Shown one piece after another: positions 24,774 through 33,336 of a DNA stretch of 59,669 bases. Both the position numbers and the translations under genes were made by a program. Numbering within the stretch: the first letter of the stretch is position 1; every line of letters begins with the position of its first letter. The notes beneath the pieces were generated by a model. That model worked only from the letters and a program-made list of their open reading frames with translations, did not search any database and was not told the origin of the DNA. This DNA is from an uncultured Gemmatimonadota bacterium (GTDB taxonomy: Bacteria; Latescibacterota; UBA2968; UBA8231): positions 1 to 59,669 of the forward strand of contig CAITNQ010000533.1 in assembly GCA_903893785.1 (NCBI GenBank), in the 5' to 3' direction.

Positions 24774-25733
24774 ATGGAGCGACGTCGGCTGGGCTCGACC
24801 GATCTGTGGGTCACTCCCCTGGCGCTGGGAACGGTGGAGCTGGGTATGCCCTACGGTCTGGGCCTGCCAGCGCCCCCGGACGACGGTACCTGCATCCGCT
24901 TCCTGCGCCAGGCCATCGACAGCGGTATCGGGCTGCTGGACACGGCCGCGGCCTACGGACGCAGCGAGGAACTGATTGGCCGAGCGCTGACCGGGTTGGG
25001 GCAGCGCCCCGTGGTCGCCACCAAGGTGAGCCTGCGAGCTGCGGGCGGTACCACGCCGCTGACCGGACGGGCCTTGGTGGCCCATGTCGAGGCATCTGTG
25101 TGCCGGAGCCTGCGCCTGCTGGGCACGGACAGCCTTGACCTGCTGCAACTCCACAGCGCCGAAGATACCTGTGTCACCGACGAACTGCTGGCGCTGGCCG
25201 GCGACTTGACCCGGCGCGGTTGGGTGCGCTATTGGGGGGTGTCGACCTACGGCGAGGCGGCACCCCTCGAAGCGCTGGGGTACCCGGACCGGTTCCGTGC
25301 CCTGCAGGTGGCGTACAACCTGCTGGACCGCCGCTTGGACGACCGGGTTCTGCCCGCTTGCGCCCGTTTGGGCGTGGGCGTGATCTTCCGTTCGGTCCTG
25401 CTGCAGGGGGTGCTGTCAGACCGCTGGCGGCAGCTGCCGCCCCACCTGGCGCCGCTGCAGACGGCGGCCCAGGCCGCCGCCGCCCTGGCGCAGCAGAGCG
25501 GCATGACGTTGGCGGAACTGGCCGTGCGGTTTGCCCTGCACCATCCGCACGCGCACACGGTGCTCTTTGGTTCCACTTCACCGGCAGAGCTGGCCGCCAA
25601 CCTGAGGGCAGTGGCGGCGGGCCCGCTGCCCGCCGATTTGGCGGCAGCGGTCCGGCTGGTTGAGGTCAGCGATACGGACCTGCTGCACCCGGGCAACTGG
25701 AGTCACCGCCAAACCACGGCTCAGCAGAATTGA
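24774..25733 (+). CDS. Aldo/keto reductase
   Basis: 319 aa with the AKR TIM-barrel pattern: LGSTDLWVTPLALGTVELG at the start, then the catalytic Asp/Tyr context DTAAAYGRSEELIGRAL, the Lys in VVATKVSL and a His equivalent in LQLHSAEDT. The C-terminal NADPH-binding region (LFGSTSPAELAANLRA) is present. The four AKR tetrad residues therefore appear intact. Substrate unknown; the family reduces aldehydes and ketones with NADPH. It sits between murQ and a small unknown gene, all co-directional with gaps below 15 nt, so it is probably one operon. Confidence 0.93.
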   Translation: MERRRLGSTDLWVTPLALGTVELGMPYGLGLPAPPDDGTCIRFLRQAIDSGIGLLDTAAAYGRSEELIGRALTGLGQRPVVATKVSLRAAGGTTPLTGRALVAHVEASVCRSLRLLGTDSLDLLQLHSAEDTCVTDELLALAGDLTRRGWVRYWGVSTYGEAAPLEALGYPDRFRALQVAYNLLDRRLDDRVLPACARLGVGVIFRSVLLQGVLSDRWRQLPPHLAPLQTAAQAAAALAQQSGMTLAELAVRFALHHPHAHTVLFGSTSPAELAANLRAVAAGPLPADLAAAVRLVEVSDTDLLHPGNWSHRQTTAQQN

Positions 25734-25746
25734 CGAGGAGTTGACC

Positions 25747-26148
25747 ATGACCCCCATCGGCTACCAGTGGTGGGCCCTGCTGCCCATCGACCCCGAACCG
25801 GCCACCGGCGAGGCTGCGCTGCAGAATCCGCCGATGCTGACCGTCCTGGCCCTGGACCCGGAAGCCAGCCTGGTGTTCCACTTCACCCGCCCGCCCGGTG
25901 CCCTCCAGGTCGCCCTGGAGGTCACCAGCCTATCCGCTGAAGGCCACGGCGGCCAGGTGCTCGGTGCGTACACGGGCACCGACCCTGCCCATCTGGGCCC
26001 AGCCGCGCGATCCGACTGGGAGTTGCGCCACGACGGGCTGTACACCGTTCTCGCGGCCACGGTAAGTGATGTGGGGAACTATCTCAAGCTGCGTCTGGAG
26101 GAGCCAGGGGCCCTGATCGTCAACCGGGTCGATTTCGCGCGGCCGTGA
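25747..26148 (+). CDS. Hypothetical beta-rich protein
   Basis: 133 aa; not recognised. ATG with GAGGAG 6 nt upstream. There is no signal peptide or membrane segment. The sequence is beta-rich and acidic (LTVLALDPEASLVFHFTRP; WELRHDGLYTVLAATVSDVGNYLKLRL), suggesting a small sandwich or binding domain. It overlaps the following PLP-enzyme gene in GTGA, so the two are likely co-translated. Confidence 0.75.
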   Translation: MTPIGYQWWALLPIDPEPATGEAALQNPPMLTVLALDPEASLVFHFTRPPGALQVALEVTSLSAEGHGGQVLGAYTGTDPAHLGPAARSDWELRHDGLYTVLAATVSDVGNYLKLRLEEPGALIVNRVDFARP

Positions 26149-27245
26149 ACGATTCCCGCGATCTGCTCGGCCAACCCGTTAACGCGCTCGACACCCCCGT
26201 GCTCCTGGTCGACCTCGACATCCTCGAGGGCAACATCGACCGTCTGGCAACCTTCTTCCGCCAGCACGGCGTCGGTTGGCGGCCACACTGCAAGTCGCAC
26301 AAGTGTCCGGCCATCGCCCGGCGGCAGTTGGCCGCCGGCGCCATCGGCATCACCTGCGCCAAAGTCAGTGAGGCCGAGATGCTGGTGGCCGCCGGCATCG
26401 GCCCGCTGCTGGTCGCCAACGAAGTCGTGACCCCGCGCAAACTGGGCCGTCTGGCGGCCCTGCAGCGCCAAACCGAGGTAATCGCGGCCATCGACAATGC
26501 CGCGGTCCTGCCGGCCATGGCCGCCGCGGCGACGGACGCGGGGGTCGTGCTGCCGCTCCTGATAGAGGTCGACCTGGGCATGGACCGGGTCGGCGTGGCC
26601 CCGGGACCGGCGGCCCTCGACCTGGCGCGTCGGGTGGCCGCCACGCCCGGAGTGCAGTTGCGCGGGGTGATGGGCTACGAGGGCCATGTAATCAGCGCCA
26701 AACCCCGCGAAGCCAAGGAACAGGCCTGCCACGAAGCGCTTGACCGGTTGCTTGACACGGCGGCGCGGCTGGGTGCCGACGGTCTGGCCGCCGACATTGT
26801 CAGCGCCGGCGGCACGGGCTGCTACGATATCACCGGAGCGCGGCCCGGCATCACCGAGGTGCAGGCGGGCGGGGGCATTTTCATGGACGGGATGTACCGC
26901 GACCAGTGCGGCGTGGCAGCGCTCAGTTGCGGTTTGACCGTGCTGGCCACGGTCACCAGTCGCACCGACCGGCATGTCGTGCTCGACGCCGGCTTCAAGA
27001 CCCTGTCAGCGTACCACCATCCGCCCACGCCACGGTACCGGGACGACCTCAAACTGCGCTACCTGTCGGCTGAGCACGGGGTGTTCGACCTGTTGCACGG
27101 ACCGGGTCCTGCCATTGCCGAGCAGGTGGAACTCCTGGTCGGCTATTCTGACTCCACCAACTTCCTGCACGACCGGCTGCTGGGCGTGCGCCAGGGCCGC
27201 GTCGAGGAAGTCTTTCCGGTGCAGGGGCGCGGCCTGCTGACCTGA
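26145..27245 (+). CDS. DSD1/D-threonine-aldolase-type PLP enzyme
   Basis: 366 aa, GTG start overlapping the upstream stop. It has the alanine-racemase-like fold III barrel: LDTPVLLVDLDILEGNI, then WRPHCKSHKCPAIARRQL with the PLP Lys in the HCKSHK segment. Downstream are GCYDITGARPGITEVQAGGG-type glycine motifs and a C-terminal beta domain. The AEHGVFDL stretch and a conserved His/Asp pair near the end correspond to the metal site of D-threonine aldolase and D-serine dehydratase. Likely reaction: cleavage or dehydration of a D-hydroxyamino acid; the substrate is not defined. The sulfatase-fold gene follows. Confidence 0.88.
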   Translation: MNDSRDLLGQPVNALDTPVLLVDLDILEGNIDRLATFFRQHGVGWRPHCKSHKCPAIARRQLAAGAIGITCAKVSEAEMLVAAGIGPLLVANEVVTPRKLGRLAALQRQTEVIAAIDNAAVLPAMAAAATDAGVVLPLLIEVDLGMDRVGVAPGPAALDLARRVAATPGVQLRGVMGYEGHVISAKPREAKEQACHEALDRLLDTAARLGADGLAADIVSAGGTGCYDITGARPGITEVQAGGGIFMDGMYRDQCGVAALSCGLTVLATVTSRTDRHVVLDAGFKTLSAYHHPPTPRYRDDLKLRYLSAEHGVFDLLHGPGPAIAEQVELLVGYSDSTNFLHDRLLGVRQGRVEEVFPVQGRGLLT

Positions 27246-27256
27246 GGCAGGTGCCG

Positions 27257-28411
27257 ATGCCGGTTCTGCTGCTCAGTATCGACAGCCTGCGCCTCGACGC
27301 GGCGCCTCGGGCCAATCCCTCCCAGCGCTGGCCGCGCTTCGATCAGGCCACGCGTCACTTCGGGTTCTGCTCGCGGCTGTTCTCGACCTCATCGGCCACG
27401 CGGCCAGTGCACGCGTCGCTGTTCACCGGGCTGTACCCGGGCGAACACGGCGTCCTGGGCCAACGTCGCACGTGCCTGCGGCCGGGAATCGAGCATCTCT
27501 TCGCCCTCTGCCAGCGCCAGCGGCGACCGGCGCTGGGCTTCTCCGAAGCGGCCTCGGTTTTCGCCGGCCTGGACTTCGCCGATGCCATCGCGCCGTTGGC
27601 GCCCGAACCGGCGGCAGGTCTGGGCCAGCTGAGGGCAGCCCTGGCCGCCGAGCCATCGGTGCTCTTCGTGCACTACTGGGGGGCGCACACACCCTATGGG
27701 GCGGCCGACGGGCGGGCCGACGGAGAGGTGCTGCGCCTGCTGCGCCGTGGCCGGCGCGCGGAGGTGGAGAGCCGCTACCGGGCCGCAGCCAGCCGTGTTG
27801 CCGAGACGCAGCTGGCGCCTCTGCTGGAACAGCTAGACCCGCGCAGGTGGGCCGTGTTCATCTTCGGCGACCATGGCGAGAGCTGGACGCCGGACGAACC
27901 CTACCACGGACAGACTCTGCGCAACAGCGTCCTCCGGGTGCCGCTCTACTTCCACCTGCCGGGCAGCGGCAACCCGGAGCCGACGCGCCCGTTGCTGTCC
28001 ATGGTCGATTTGTTCCCCACCTTGCTGCGGGTTCTGGGCCTGGAAGGCACGTACCGGGGCCCGGGCGTTGATGTGTGGGCGGCCAGGGCCCCTGGGCCCT
28101 GGTTGGCCGAGATTGAGCCGCTGCACGAGTCCGACGACCTGCAGTCGGGCAACCGGGCACCATCGGCGCCCCTGCTCTGGGCCGCCTGGGACACCACCCA
28201 CAAACTGACCGTGGGCAGCCACGGCGCGTGGCTGGAGCGCCTGTTCAGTGAGGAACGCGTTGACGATCCGGCGGTCGCTGACGCGTTGCGGGCCGGGCGC
28301 CAGGAGCTGCTAGCGGCATCGCCGACCGCCCAATCCCTCTGGCCGGCAACCGACGCAGCCGCGAGCGCGCGGTTGGACCAGCGCCTGCGCGACCTCGGCT
28401 ACCTAACCTGA
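27257..28411 (+). CDS. Alkaline-phosphatase-superfamily enzyme annotated as sulfatase, atypical nucleophile
   Basis: 384 aa from the ATG at 27257 (GGCAGG 5 nt upstream); a GTG 6 nt earlier is less likely. Superfamily markers: metal Asp in LLSIDSLRLD, active-site helix TRPVHASLFTGLYPGEHGV and FGDHGESW with two metal ligands. The sulfatase signature C/S-x-P-S-R is replaced by T48-R-P-V-H, so formylglycine cannot form there. Thr nucleophiles occur in phosphodiesterase branches of this fold, so phosphatase or phosphodiester activity is plausible. No signal peptide. It is the last gene of the murQ cluster. Confidence 0.82.
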   Translation: MPVLLLSIDSLRLDAAPRANPSQRWPRFDQATRHFGFCSRLFSTSSATRPVHASLFTGLYPGEHGVLGQRRTCLRPGIEHLFALCQRQRRPALGFSEAASVFAGLDFADAIAPLAPEPAAGLGQLRAALAAEPSVLFVHYWGAHTPYGAADGRADGEVLRLLRRGRRAEVESRYRAAASRVAETQLAPLLEQLDPRRWAVFIFGDHGESWTPDEPYHGQTLRNSVLRVPLYFHLPGSGNPEPTRPLLSMVDLFPTLLRVLGLEGTYRGPGVDVWAARAPGPWLAEIEPLHESDDLQSGNRAPSAPLLWAAWDTTHKLTVGSHGAWLERLFSEERVDDPAVADALRAGRQELLAASPTAQSLWPATDAAASARLDQRLRDLGYLT

Positions 28412-28450
28412 CCGGCCGCGGTCCGGTACCGCGTCGCCGGCAGCCGCGGC

Positions 28451-28948
28451 TCAGGCAGGGGCCGGCACCTCGCGCGTGTCGGCGCGGACGGCGGCCAGAT
28501 CGACCCAGGCCCAGGTGCTGCGACCGAAACGGCCCATGATCTCGCCCGGGTTCAGCAGCAGGCACGACCCATGCTTCTCCTGGCGCACCTGATGGTCGTG
28601 GCCATGGCACACCAGGTCAAAGCGGCCCGCGGCGGCCATGCCGGCGGCAATCTCCGCGTAATGGCTGGCGCCGATGCGCACGCCCTCGAGCGTCAGCTCA
28701 GCCCGGTGACCGTGCAGGGTGACATGGGCGAAACGGCGGGCCTGCGCAGTCAGCAGGTCGCGATCGCCGTCGTTGTTGCCCCACACCACGTGGATCGGTC
28801 CCGGAAACCCTTCGGCTAACTGCACCAGCGTGAAGGGGGCACAGAAGTCGCCGCAGAAGAGCAGCTGGTCGGCCGCGGCCATCGCCGGCAGCGCCCGAGC
28901 CAGCACCCAGATGTTGTCGTGGATGTCGGCACACACCGCTAAGGTCAC
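28451..28948 (-). CDS. YfcE-type metallophosphoesterase
   Basis: 165 aa, GTG start with GGGAGGA about 6 nt upstream. All five calcineurin-like metal motifs are seen: ADIHDN, CGDF, GNNDG, HYAE (partial) and CHGHDH. It is a dimetal phosphodiesterase of the small YfcE/MJ0936 class, which cleaves phosphodiesters in vitro without a known physiological substrate. The start overlaps the GNAT stop by 4 bp. It is the last gene of the hemL run. Confidence 0.92.
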   Translation of the reverse strand: MTLAVCADIHDNIWVLARALPAMAAADQLLFCGDFCAPFTLVQLAEGFPGPIHVVWGNNDGDRDLLTAQARRFAHVTLHGHRAELTLEGVRIGASHYAEIAAGMAAAGRFDLVCHGHDHQVRQEKHGSCLLLNPGEIMGRFGRSTWAWVDLAAVRADTREVPAPA

Positions 28949-29598
28949 CGGTTCCTCCCGCTGTCGGCAGGGGTGTTTTCGGCCAGGGCGCCGTCCCGGT
29001 CCAGTGAGGGCACCCGGGCTGCCTCGCCCAGGGCGCGTGCCAATCGACGCCAGCGACCGCGGTACGAGGGGTGGCTCATATCAGGACGGAAACCCAGGCG
29101 CAGGTAGACTTTCAGCGCCGGCACGCGGTGGTCATCGGTCAGCAGATACACGGGGCGTGGTGGCAGCGCCAGCGCGGCCCGCACCGCAGCGGCCACCACC
29201 TGCGCGCCTAGACCCCGGCCGCGCCAGGCCGGGGCCACGGCGACCCAACCGATCTCGTACGCCGGCCCGTCCAGCCGCAGACGGGCATAGACCCCGGTGG
29301 TGGCGACGAGGTTCCCCTCGGCAACGACGAAGTACTGGGCCACCCGGATCAGATCGCCGGCCAGCTCCCGTTCGACCCGCGCCACGTCCCAGACGCCCAA
29401 CTCGCCGTTGGCCTGCAACAGGCCAGCCCACGCCGGCTCGTCGCCGGCCGCGAACGAGCGGAGCTCCATGCCGGCCGGCAAAGGCCCGACCGTCGGCGGT
29501 CCGGCCGCGCGCGGATACCAGAGGACCAGCTGCGGCTGCGGCGCCGGATGCCGCCAGCGATGCCAGGCGCGGCGGCCGCGCGCCCACCAAGTGCTCAC
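28945..29598 (-). CDS. GNAT-family N-acetyltransferase
   Basis: 217 aa from a GTG overlapping the upstream stop by 4 bp. Residues 45-190 are a GNAT fold: EIGWVAVAPAWRGRGLGAQV is motif A with the acetyl-CoA loop (RGRGLG), and LKVYLRLGFRPD is motif B. The N-terminal 35 residues are rich in Trp and Arg (WWARGRRAWHRWRHP) and may contact a membrane or nucleic acid. Acceptor unknown. Confidence 0.9.
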   Translation of the reverse strand: MSTWWARGRRAWHRWRHPAPQPQLVLWYPRAAGPPTVGPLPAGMELRSFAAGDEPAWAGLLQANGELGVWDVARVERELAGDLIRVAQYFVVAEGNLVATTGVYARLRLDGPAYEIGWVAVAPAWRGRGLGAQVVAAAVRAALALPPRPVYLLTDDHRVPALKVYLRLGFRPDMSHPSYRGRWRRLARALGEAARVPSLDRDGALAENTPADSGRNR

Positions 29599-30065
29599 GG
29601 CCCGGCACTTTCTGCGGGGTCGTCGGCGGTCCCGGCCGGCGCGGGCGAGACGGCCGTGGCGGTGCCTGGGTGGGCCCGGCGGAGCAGCGATGACTTGTAG
29701 CGCCAGGGCTCGTGCGGCGCCAGGCGCACCAGTCGCCCCTGAGGCCAGGCCTCGGCGAGCCCCGCAGGCGCGGCCTGGTCATAACCCAGGGCGATAACAT
29801 CAGGGGCCACATCGGCGACGATCTGCAGGAGATCAGCCCCCGGATGCCCCAGCCGCACCTGCCGGGCGATCCCCAGCGCCTCCACCGCCTGGCGCCGATC
29901 CTCCTCGCCGTGGATCGGCAGCCGTCCCTTGACCCGGGCCACATTGGCGTCGCGCGCTACCACGACCACCAACTCGTCACCTAGGGCCGCCGCCTGGCGC
30001 AGAAAACTGACGTGCCCCGGATGCAGGTAATCGAAAGTGCCGCAGCACAAAACGCGGATTCCCAT
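29595..30065 (-). CDS. Cytidylyltransferase-like nucleotidyltransferase
   Basis: 156 aa. Residues 1-130 form the HIGH-type nucleotidyltransferase fold: CCGTFDYLHPGHVSFLRQA at the start, DANVARVKGRLP, and the second-half motif YKSSLLRR in place of the usual ISSTxIR. This resembles glycerol-3-phosphate cytidylyltransferases and archaeal FAD synthetases (RibL). The product cannot be chosen from sequence. A short Pro/Ala tail ends the protein. The 4-bp overlap with the GNAT gene implies one message. Confidence 0.88.
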   Translation of the reverse strand: MGIRVLCCGTFDYLHPGHVSFLRQAAALGDELVVVVARDANVARVKGRLPIHGEEDRRQAVEALGIARQVRLGHPGADLLQIVADVAPDVIALGYDQAAPAGLAEAWPQGRLVRLAPHEPWRYKSSLLRRAHPGTATAVSPAPAGTADDPAESAGP

Positions 30066-30079
30066 GGCGCCGCCGCGGC

Positions 30080-30907
30080 TCAGTGTTCGTTGGCGCGGCG
30101 GTCTACCCAGGATTCCATCCCCCGGTCGCGCGCGAGCAAGGCGCCAAAGCGGACCGCGTCGTTGCGCGAGGCAAAATAACCGATCCGTACCCGCACCCCC
30201 TTGCCCTCCGGCGTCGGCAGGGAGTAGGCCGGGTACCCGTCGCCGGTCAGTTCGTTGACCAGGGCGCGCGCCGCCCGGGCATCGGGAACGACCTTCACCT
30301 GCACCGTAAACTCCCCGTCCGGGTCATAGCCCACCAGGCCCGTCGTCGCCGGCCGTGCACTGGCGGTCGGAGCCACAGCCGGGTTCGCCTTGCCCGACGC
30401 CGCGGAGGTCGCCCCCAGACCCGGGCGGGTGGCGGCGCCGGCCTCTGCAGCGCGCCCAGCCGCCGGCGGCGACGGACGCTCGGCCGTCGGCGGCCGCCCG
30501 GTCGGTTCCGCGGCGACCGCCGCGGACCGGTTGGGCATCGCCGCCCCGCGGTTGGCCGCAGTAAGCGGCGGATCGCGGTCTGCTAGCGTCATCCCGGCCT
30601 GATCATCGATGGTCGTCGCCGCCTGCACCTGGGGGGCCCCAGGTCCGCGGTCGGCCGTGTCGGCGCCAACATAGGTGACGGCCGGCCCAAGGGAATCAGT
30701 GGAGTCCGGCGCCGCGACCGCTCCCGCTGACGGAGCCACAGCCGGTTCGCGGCCCACGGTCACCAGTTCAGTGTGGCCGTCGGGCGTGGTCCCCAATTCG
30801 TCGTCGCGGTCGGGCCCACCGCCACCGCAGCCGGGTACCCCCAGCAGCAGCGCGGCCGACAGCGCGGCCATGCACCTGTGCGTGCGCCACACGACCCGTG
30901 TTCCCAT
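30080..30907 (-). CDS. SPOR-domain lipoprotein
   Basis: 275 aa, ATG with AGGG 4 nt upstream. The N-terminal lipoprotein signal ends VPGC (Cys 27). A long Pro/Ala/Thr-rich, low-complexity linker follows. A C-terminal SPOR domain (about 195-275) with EFTVQVKVVPDARAARALV and VRIGYFASRNDAVRFGALL is clear. SPOR domains bind denuded glycan strands at the septum, so it is likely a cell-division-site protein. It sits 6 nt after hemL. Confidence 0.88.
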   Translation of the reverse strand: MGTRVVWRTHRCMAALSAALLLGVPGCGGGGPDRDDELGTTPDGHTELVTVGREPAVAPSAGAVAAPDSTDSLGPAVTYVGADTADRGPGAPQVQAATTIDDQAGMTLADRDPPLTAANRGAAMPNRSAAVAAEPTGRPPTAERPSPPAAGRAAEAGAATRPGLGATSAASGKANPAVAPTASARPATTGLVGYDPDGEFTVQVKVVPDARAARALVNELTGDGYPAYSLPTPEGKGVRVRIGYFASRNDAVRFGALLARDRGMESWVDRRANEH

Positions 30908-30913
30908 GGCGCC

Positions 30914-32200
30914 CTAGAGTACGGCCCGCAGCGCTTCGTACTGCGCGCGCAGGGTCGCTTCGATATCGTCGTCGGAATGCACCGCCGACGGGAACATGCA
31001 CTCGAATTGCGACGGCGCCAGGTACAGCCCACGCTCCAGGCAAGCCCAGAAATAGCGCCGGAAAAGGTCGGTATCAGCGCGGGTAACCGCGGCGTAGTCG
31101 TTGACCTCGCCCTCAACGAAGAACAGGCAGAGCATGGCGCCCACCTGGTTAACGGCGAACCGGCGCCCCAGACGCCGCACGCTGTCGCGCATGCCTTCAG
31201 CCAGCGTCACCGAGACCTGCTCCAGGCGCTCGTACACGCCCGGTTCGGTCAGCATCTGCAGTTGCGCCAGGCCCGCGGCCATGGCCAGCGGGTTACCCGA
31301 GAGGGTACCGGCCTGCGAAATGCGTCGGCCCATGGGCGACACCTCGGACATGATTTCGCGCCGCCCCCCGTAGGCTCCCACCGGCAGTCCCCCGCCGACG
31401 ATCTTGCCCAGGCAGGTCAGGTCAGGGGTGACGCCGAAGCGCTGCTGCGCCCCACCGGGCGCCACGCGGAAACCGGTGATCACCTCGTCGAAGATGAGGA
31501 CAATGCCGTGGTCGCGGGTGATCTGTCGCAGGCTCTCCAGGAAACCCGCACACGGCAGCACCGTACCCATGTTACCGGCCACGGGTTCCACGATCACCGC
31601 GGCCACCTGGCCGGGGTTCCGGGCCACAGCGTGGGCCACGGCGTCGGCGTCGTTGTACGGCAGGGTCAGCGTATCCGCGGCCACGCTTGCCGGCACCCCC
31701 GGGCTGTCCGGCGCGCCCAGGGTCAACGCCGAGGAACCCGCTTTGATCAGGAAGCTGTCGCCATGCCCATGCCAGCACCCCTCGAACTTGATGATCTTGT
31801 CGCGCCCGGTGTACCCCCGGGCGACGCGCACGGCCGACATGGTCGCCTCGGTGCCCGAGTTGACCATGCGCACCATCTCGATCGACGGGACCATGGCGCA
31901 CACCTGCGCCGCCATGGCCACCTCGAGCTCGGTGGGCGCGCCGAAACTGGTACCCCGCTCGCACGCCTCCTGGATCGCGCGCACCACGCGCGGATGGGCG
32001 TGGCCGAAGATCAACGGTCCCCAGGAGCACACGTAGTCGATATACTCGCGGCCGTCGAGATCGAAAAGGTGCGCCGCGCGACCGTGACTGACGAAACGCG
32101 GCCCCCCGCCCACGGCACCGAAAGCGCGGGCCGGGCTGTTGACGCCACCGGGGATGTACTGCAGGGCTTGGCTGTAGGCTTGCGCCGATCGGTCTGACAC
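30914..32200 (-). CDS. hemL: Glutamate-1-semialdehyde 2,1-aminomutase
   Basis: 428 aa from the GTG at 32200, which has AAGGAGG 5 nt upstream; the ATG 3 nt earlier is too close to it. HemL converts glutamate-1-semialdehyde to 5-aminolevulinate in the C5 tetrapyrrole pathway. PLP fold-type I markers: NSGTEATMSAVRVARGYTGR, EGCWHGHGDSFL, IFDEVITGFR and the PLP Lys in CLGKIVGGGLPVGAYGG. The GTLSGNPLAM motif is present. The first 40 residues carry YIPGGVNSPARAF. No other heme gene is seen here. It leads the five-gene minus-strand run. Confidence 0.97.
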   Translation of the reverse strand: MSDRSAQAYSQALQYIPGGVNSPARAFGAVGGGPRFVSHGRAAHLFDLDGREYIDYVCSWGPLIFGHAHPRVVRAIQEACERGTSFGAPTELEVAMAAQVCAMVPSIEMVRMVNSGTEATMSAVRVARGYTGRDKIIKFEGCWHGHGDSFLIKAGSSALTLGAPDSPGVPASVAADTLTLPYNDADAVAHAVARNPGQVAAVIVEPVAGNMGTVLPCAGFLESLRQITRDHGIVLIFDEVITGFRVAPGGAQQRFGVTPDLTCLGKIVGGGLPVGAYGGRREIMSEVSPMGRRISQAGTLSGNPLAMAAGLAQLQMLTEPGVYERLEQVSVTLAEGMRDSVRRLGRRFAVNQVGAMLCLFFVEGEVNDYAAVTRADTDLFRRYFWACLERGLYLAPSQFECMFPSAVHSDDDIEATLRAQYEALRAVL

Positions 32201-32290
32201 CATTCCTCCTTTGGCTGGTGGCCACCCCTCCGGCACCTTGCCCGGGCCCGCGGTCCACCCTTTTTGACGCGGCAAGAGCCGGAGCGATGC

Positions 32291-32701
32291 ATGGCCTATT
32301 TGCTGATGGTCGACGACAACCCGCAGAGCCAACGGTACCTGGCCCGCATTGTCCGGCTGCGCAGCCGGCACGAACTGGGCCTGGCCAACAACGGCCAGGA
32401 AGCCATCGAGTCCATTGCCCGGCGCCGCCCCGACCTGGTTTTCCTGGATCTGTACATCCCGGGGATCGACGGTTTCGAACTGCTCGGGCGGCTCCGCCAC
32501 CATCCGGCGACGGCTGGCCTCCCGGTGATTGTACACTCGGCGGTGCCGTTCGACGAGGCGACGCAGATCCGCTTGCGCCGGCTGCCGACGGACGGACTGC
32601 TGGAATTCCCCGTGGCGGCCAGCGAGCTCGTCCGACTGATCGACGCGGCCCTCGATCGCCACCGACGCCAGGTGCGTCGGTGGCAACCGCCGTCCGCCTG
32701 A
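32291..32701 (+). CDS. Stand-alone receiver domain, atypical
   Basis: 136 aa, ATG with GGAG 6 nt upstream. It is a single response-regulator receiver: acidic pair MVDDN (8-9), phosphoacceptor Asp53 in VFLDLYIPG, and the Ser of the switch (VIVHSA). The conserved Lys that usually precedes the last Pro is replaced: the site reads LLEFP instead of a K-P pair. There is no output domain. It may act by protein binding as a CheY-like adaptor. FliN lies next to it on the opposite strand with 17 nt between stops. Confidence 0.85.
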   Translation: MAYLLMVDDNPQSQRYLARIVRLRSRHELGLANNGQEAIESIARRRPDLVFLDLYIPGIDGFELLGRLRHHPATAGLPVIVHSAVPFDEATQIRLRRLPTDGLLEFPVAASELVRLIDAALDRHRRQVRRWQPPSA

Positions 32702-32718
32702 CCCGCCCCGGTCCCGGC

Positions 32719-33180
32719 TTACTCCTCGTCCTCGTCCGGTGCGGCTTGGTCGCGCTGCGGCAGCAGCTGCGTGATGCGCACCGCGACCATCTCGGCGAGC
32801 ACGACCACCTCGCCCTGGGCGAAAGCCCGGCCGTTGACCCGGATCTCAAAGGGTTCACCGGCCAGTTTGGGCAGGTCGATGATGTCCTGCTCGCGGAGTT
32901 GCGTCAGCTCCCGCACCGTCTTCTCGGTCCGCCCGAGCTCCACCGATATCGAGACTCTGACATTGTTCAGCCGGCTGAGGCGCGGCTTGACGTTGGGGAC
33001 GCCAGCCTCCAGCTGCGGGAACTGGATCGGCGACACCTCGCCATCGTCGCCATGGGCGTCGGCGTGGCCGCCCTGTTCCCAGGCTCGCAGGGCCTCGGCT
33101 ACCCCCAACTCACCCGCATCCAGCCCGGCCGCGGGCCGGGCCGCACCTTCACCCTCATCCGGGTCATCGACATCGGCCAT
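32719..33180 (-). CDS. fliN: Flagellar C-ring protein FliN (isolated)
   Basis: 153 aa. Residues 65-145 are the SpoA domain: NNVRVSISVELGRTEKTVREL, EQDIIDLPKLAGEPFEIRVNG and GEVVVLAEMVAVRI are classic FliN. The N-terminal 60 residues are acidic and low complexity, longer than in E. coli FliN. FliN is the lower ring of the flagellar switch that binds phosphorylated CheY. No fliM or other flagellar genes adjoin it. A YscQ-type injectisome copy would look similar, but no injectisome genes are seen either. Confidence 0.88.
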   Translation of the reverse strand: MADVDDPDEGEGAARPAAGLDAGELGVAEALRAWEQGGHADAHGDDGEVSPIQFPQLEAGVPNVKPRLSRLNNVRVSISVELGRTEKTVRELTQLREQDIIDLPKLAGEPFEIRVNGRAFAQGEVVVLAEMVAVRITQLLPQRDQAAPDEDEE

Positions 33181-33336
33181 GGTTTCATCCCCTGCTGAGG
33201 GACATGCCGCACAGCGCCCGCGCCCTGCCGCCCAACGGTCCCGGGCCCGGGGACTGCCATCGGCCCGCCGCCGTCCGCAGGCCGAAGCGCACCGCCAGCC
33301 GCGACGTGGCCAAAATAACTCCGAAGCGCGTGTGGA

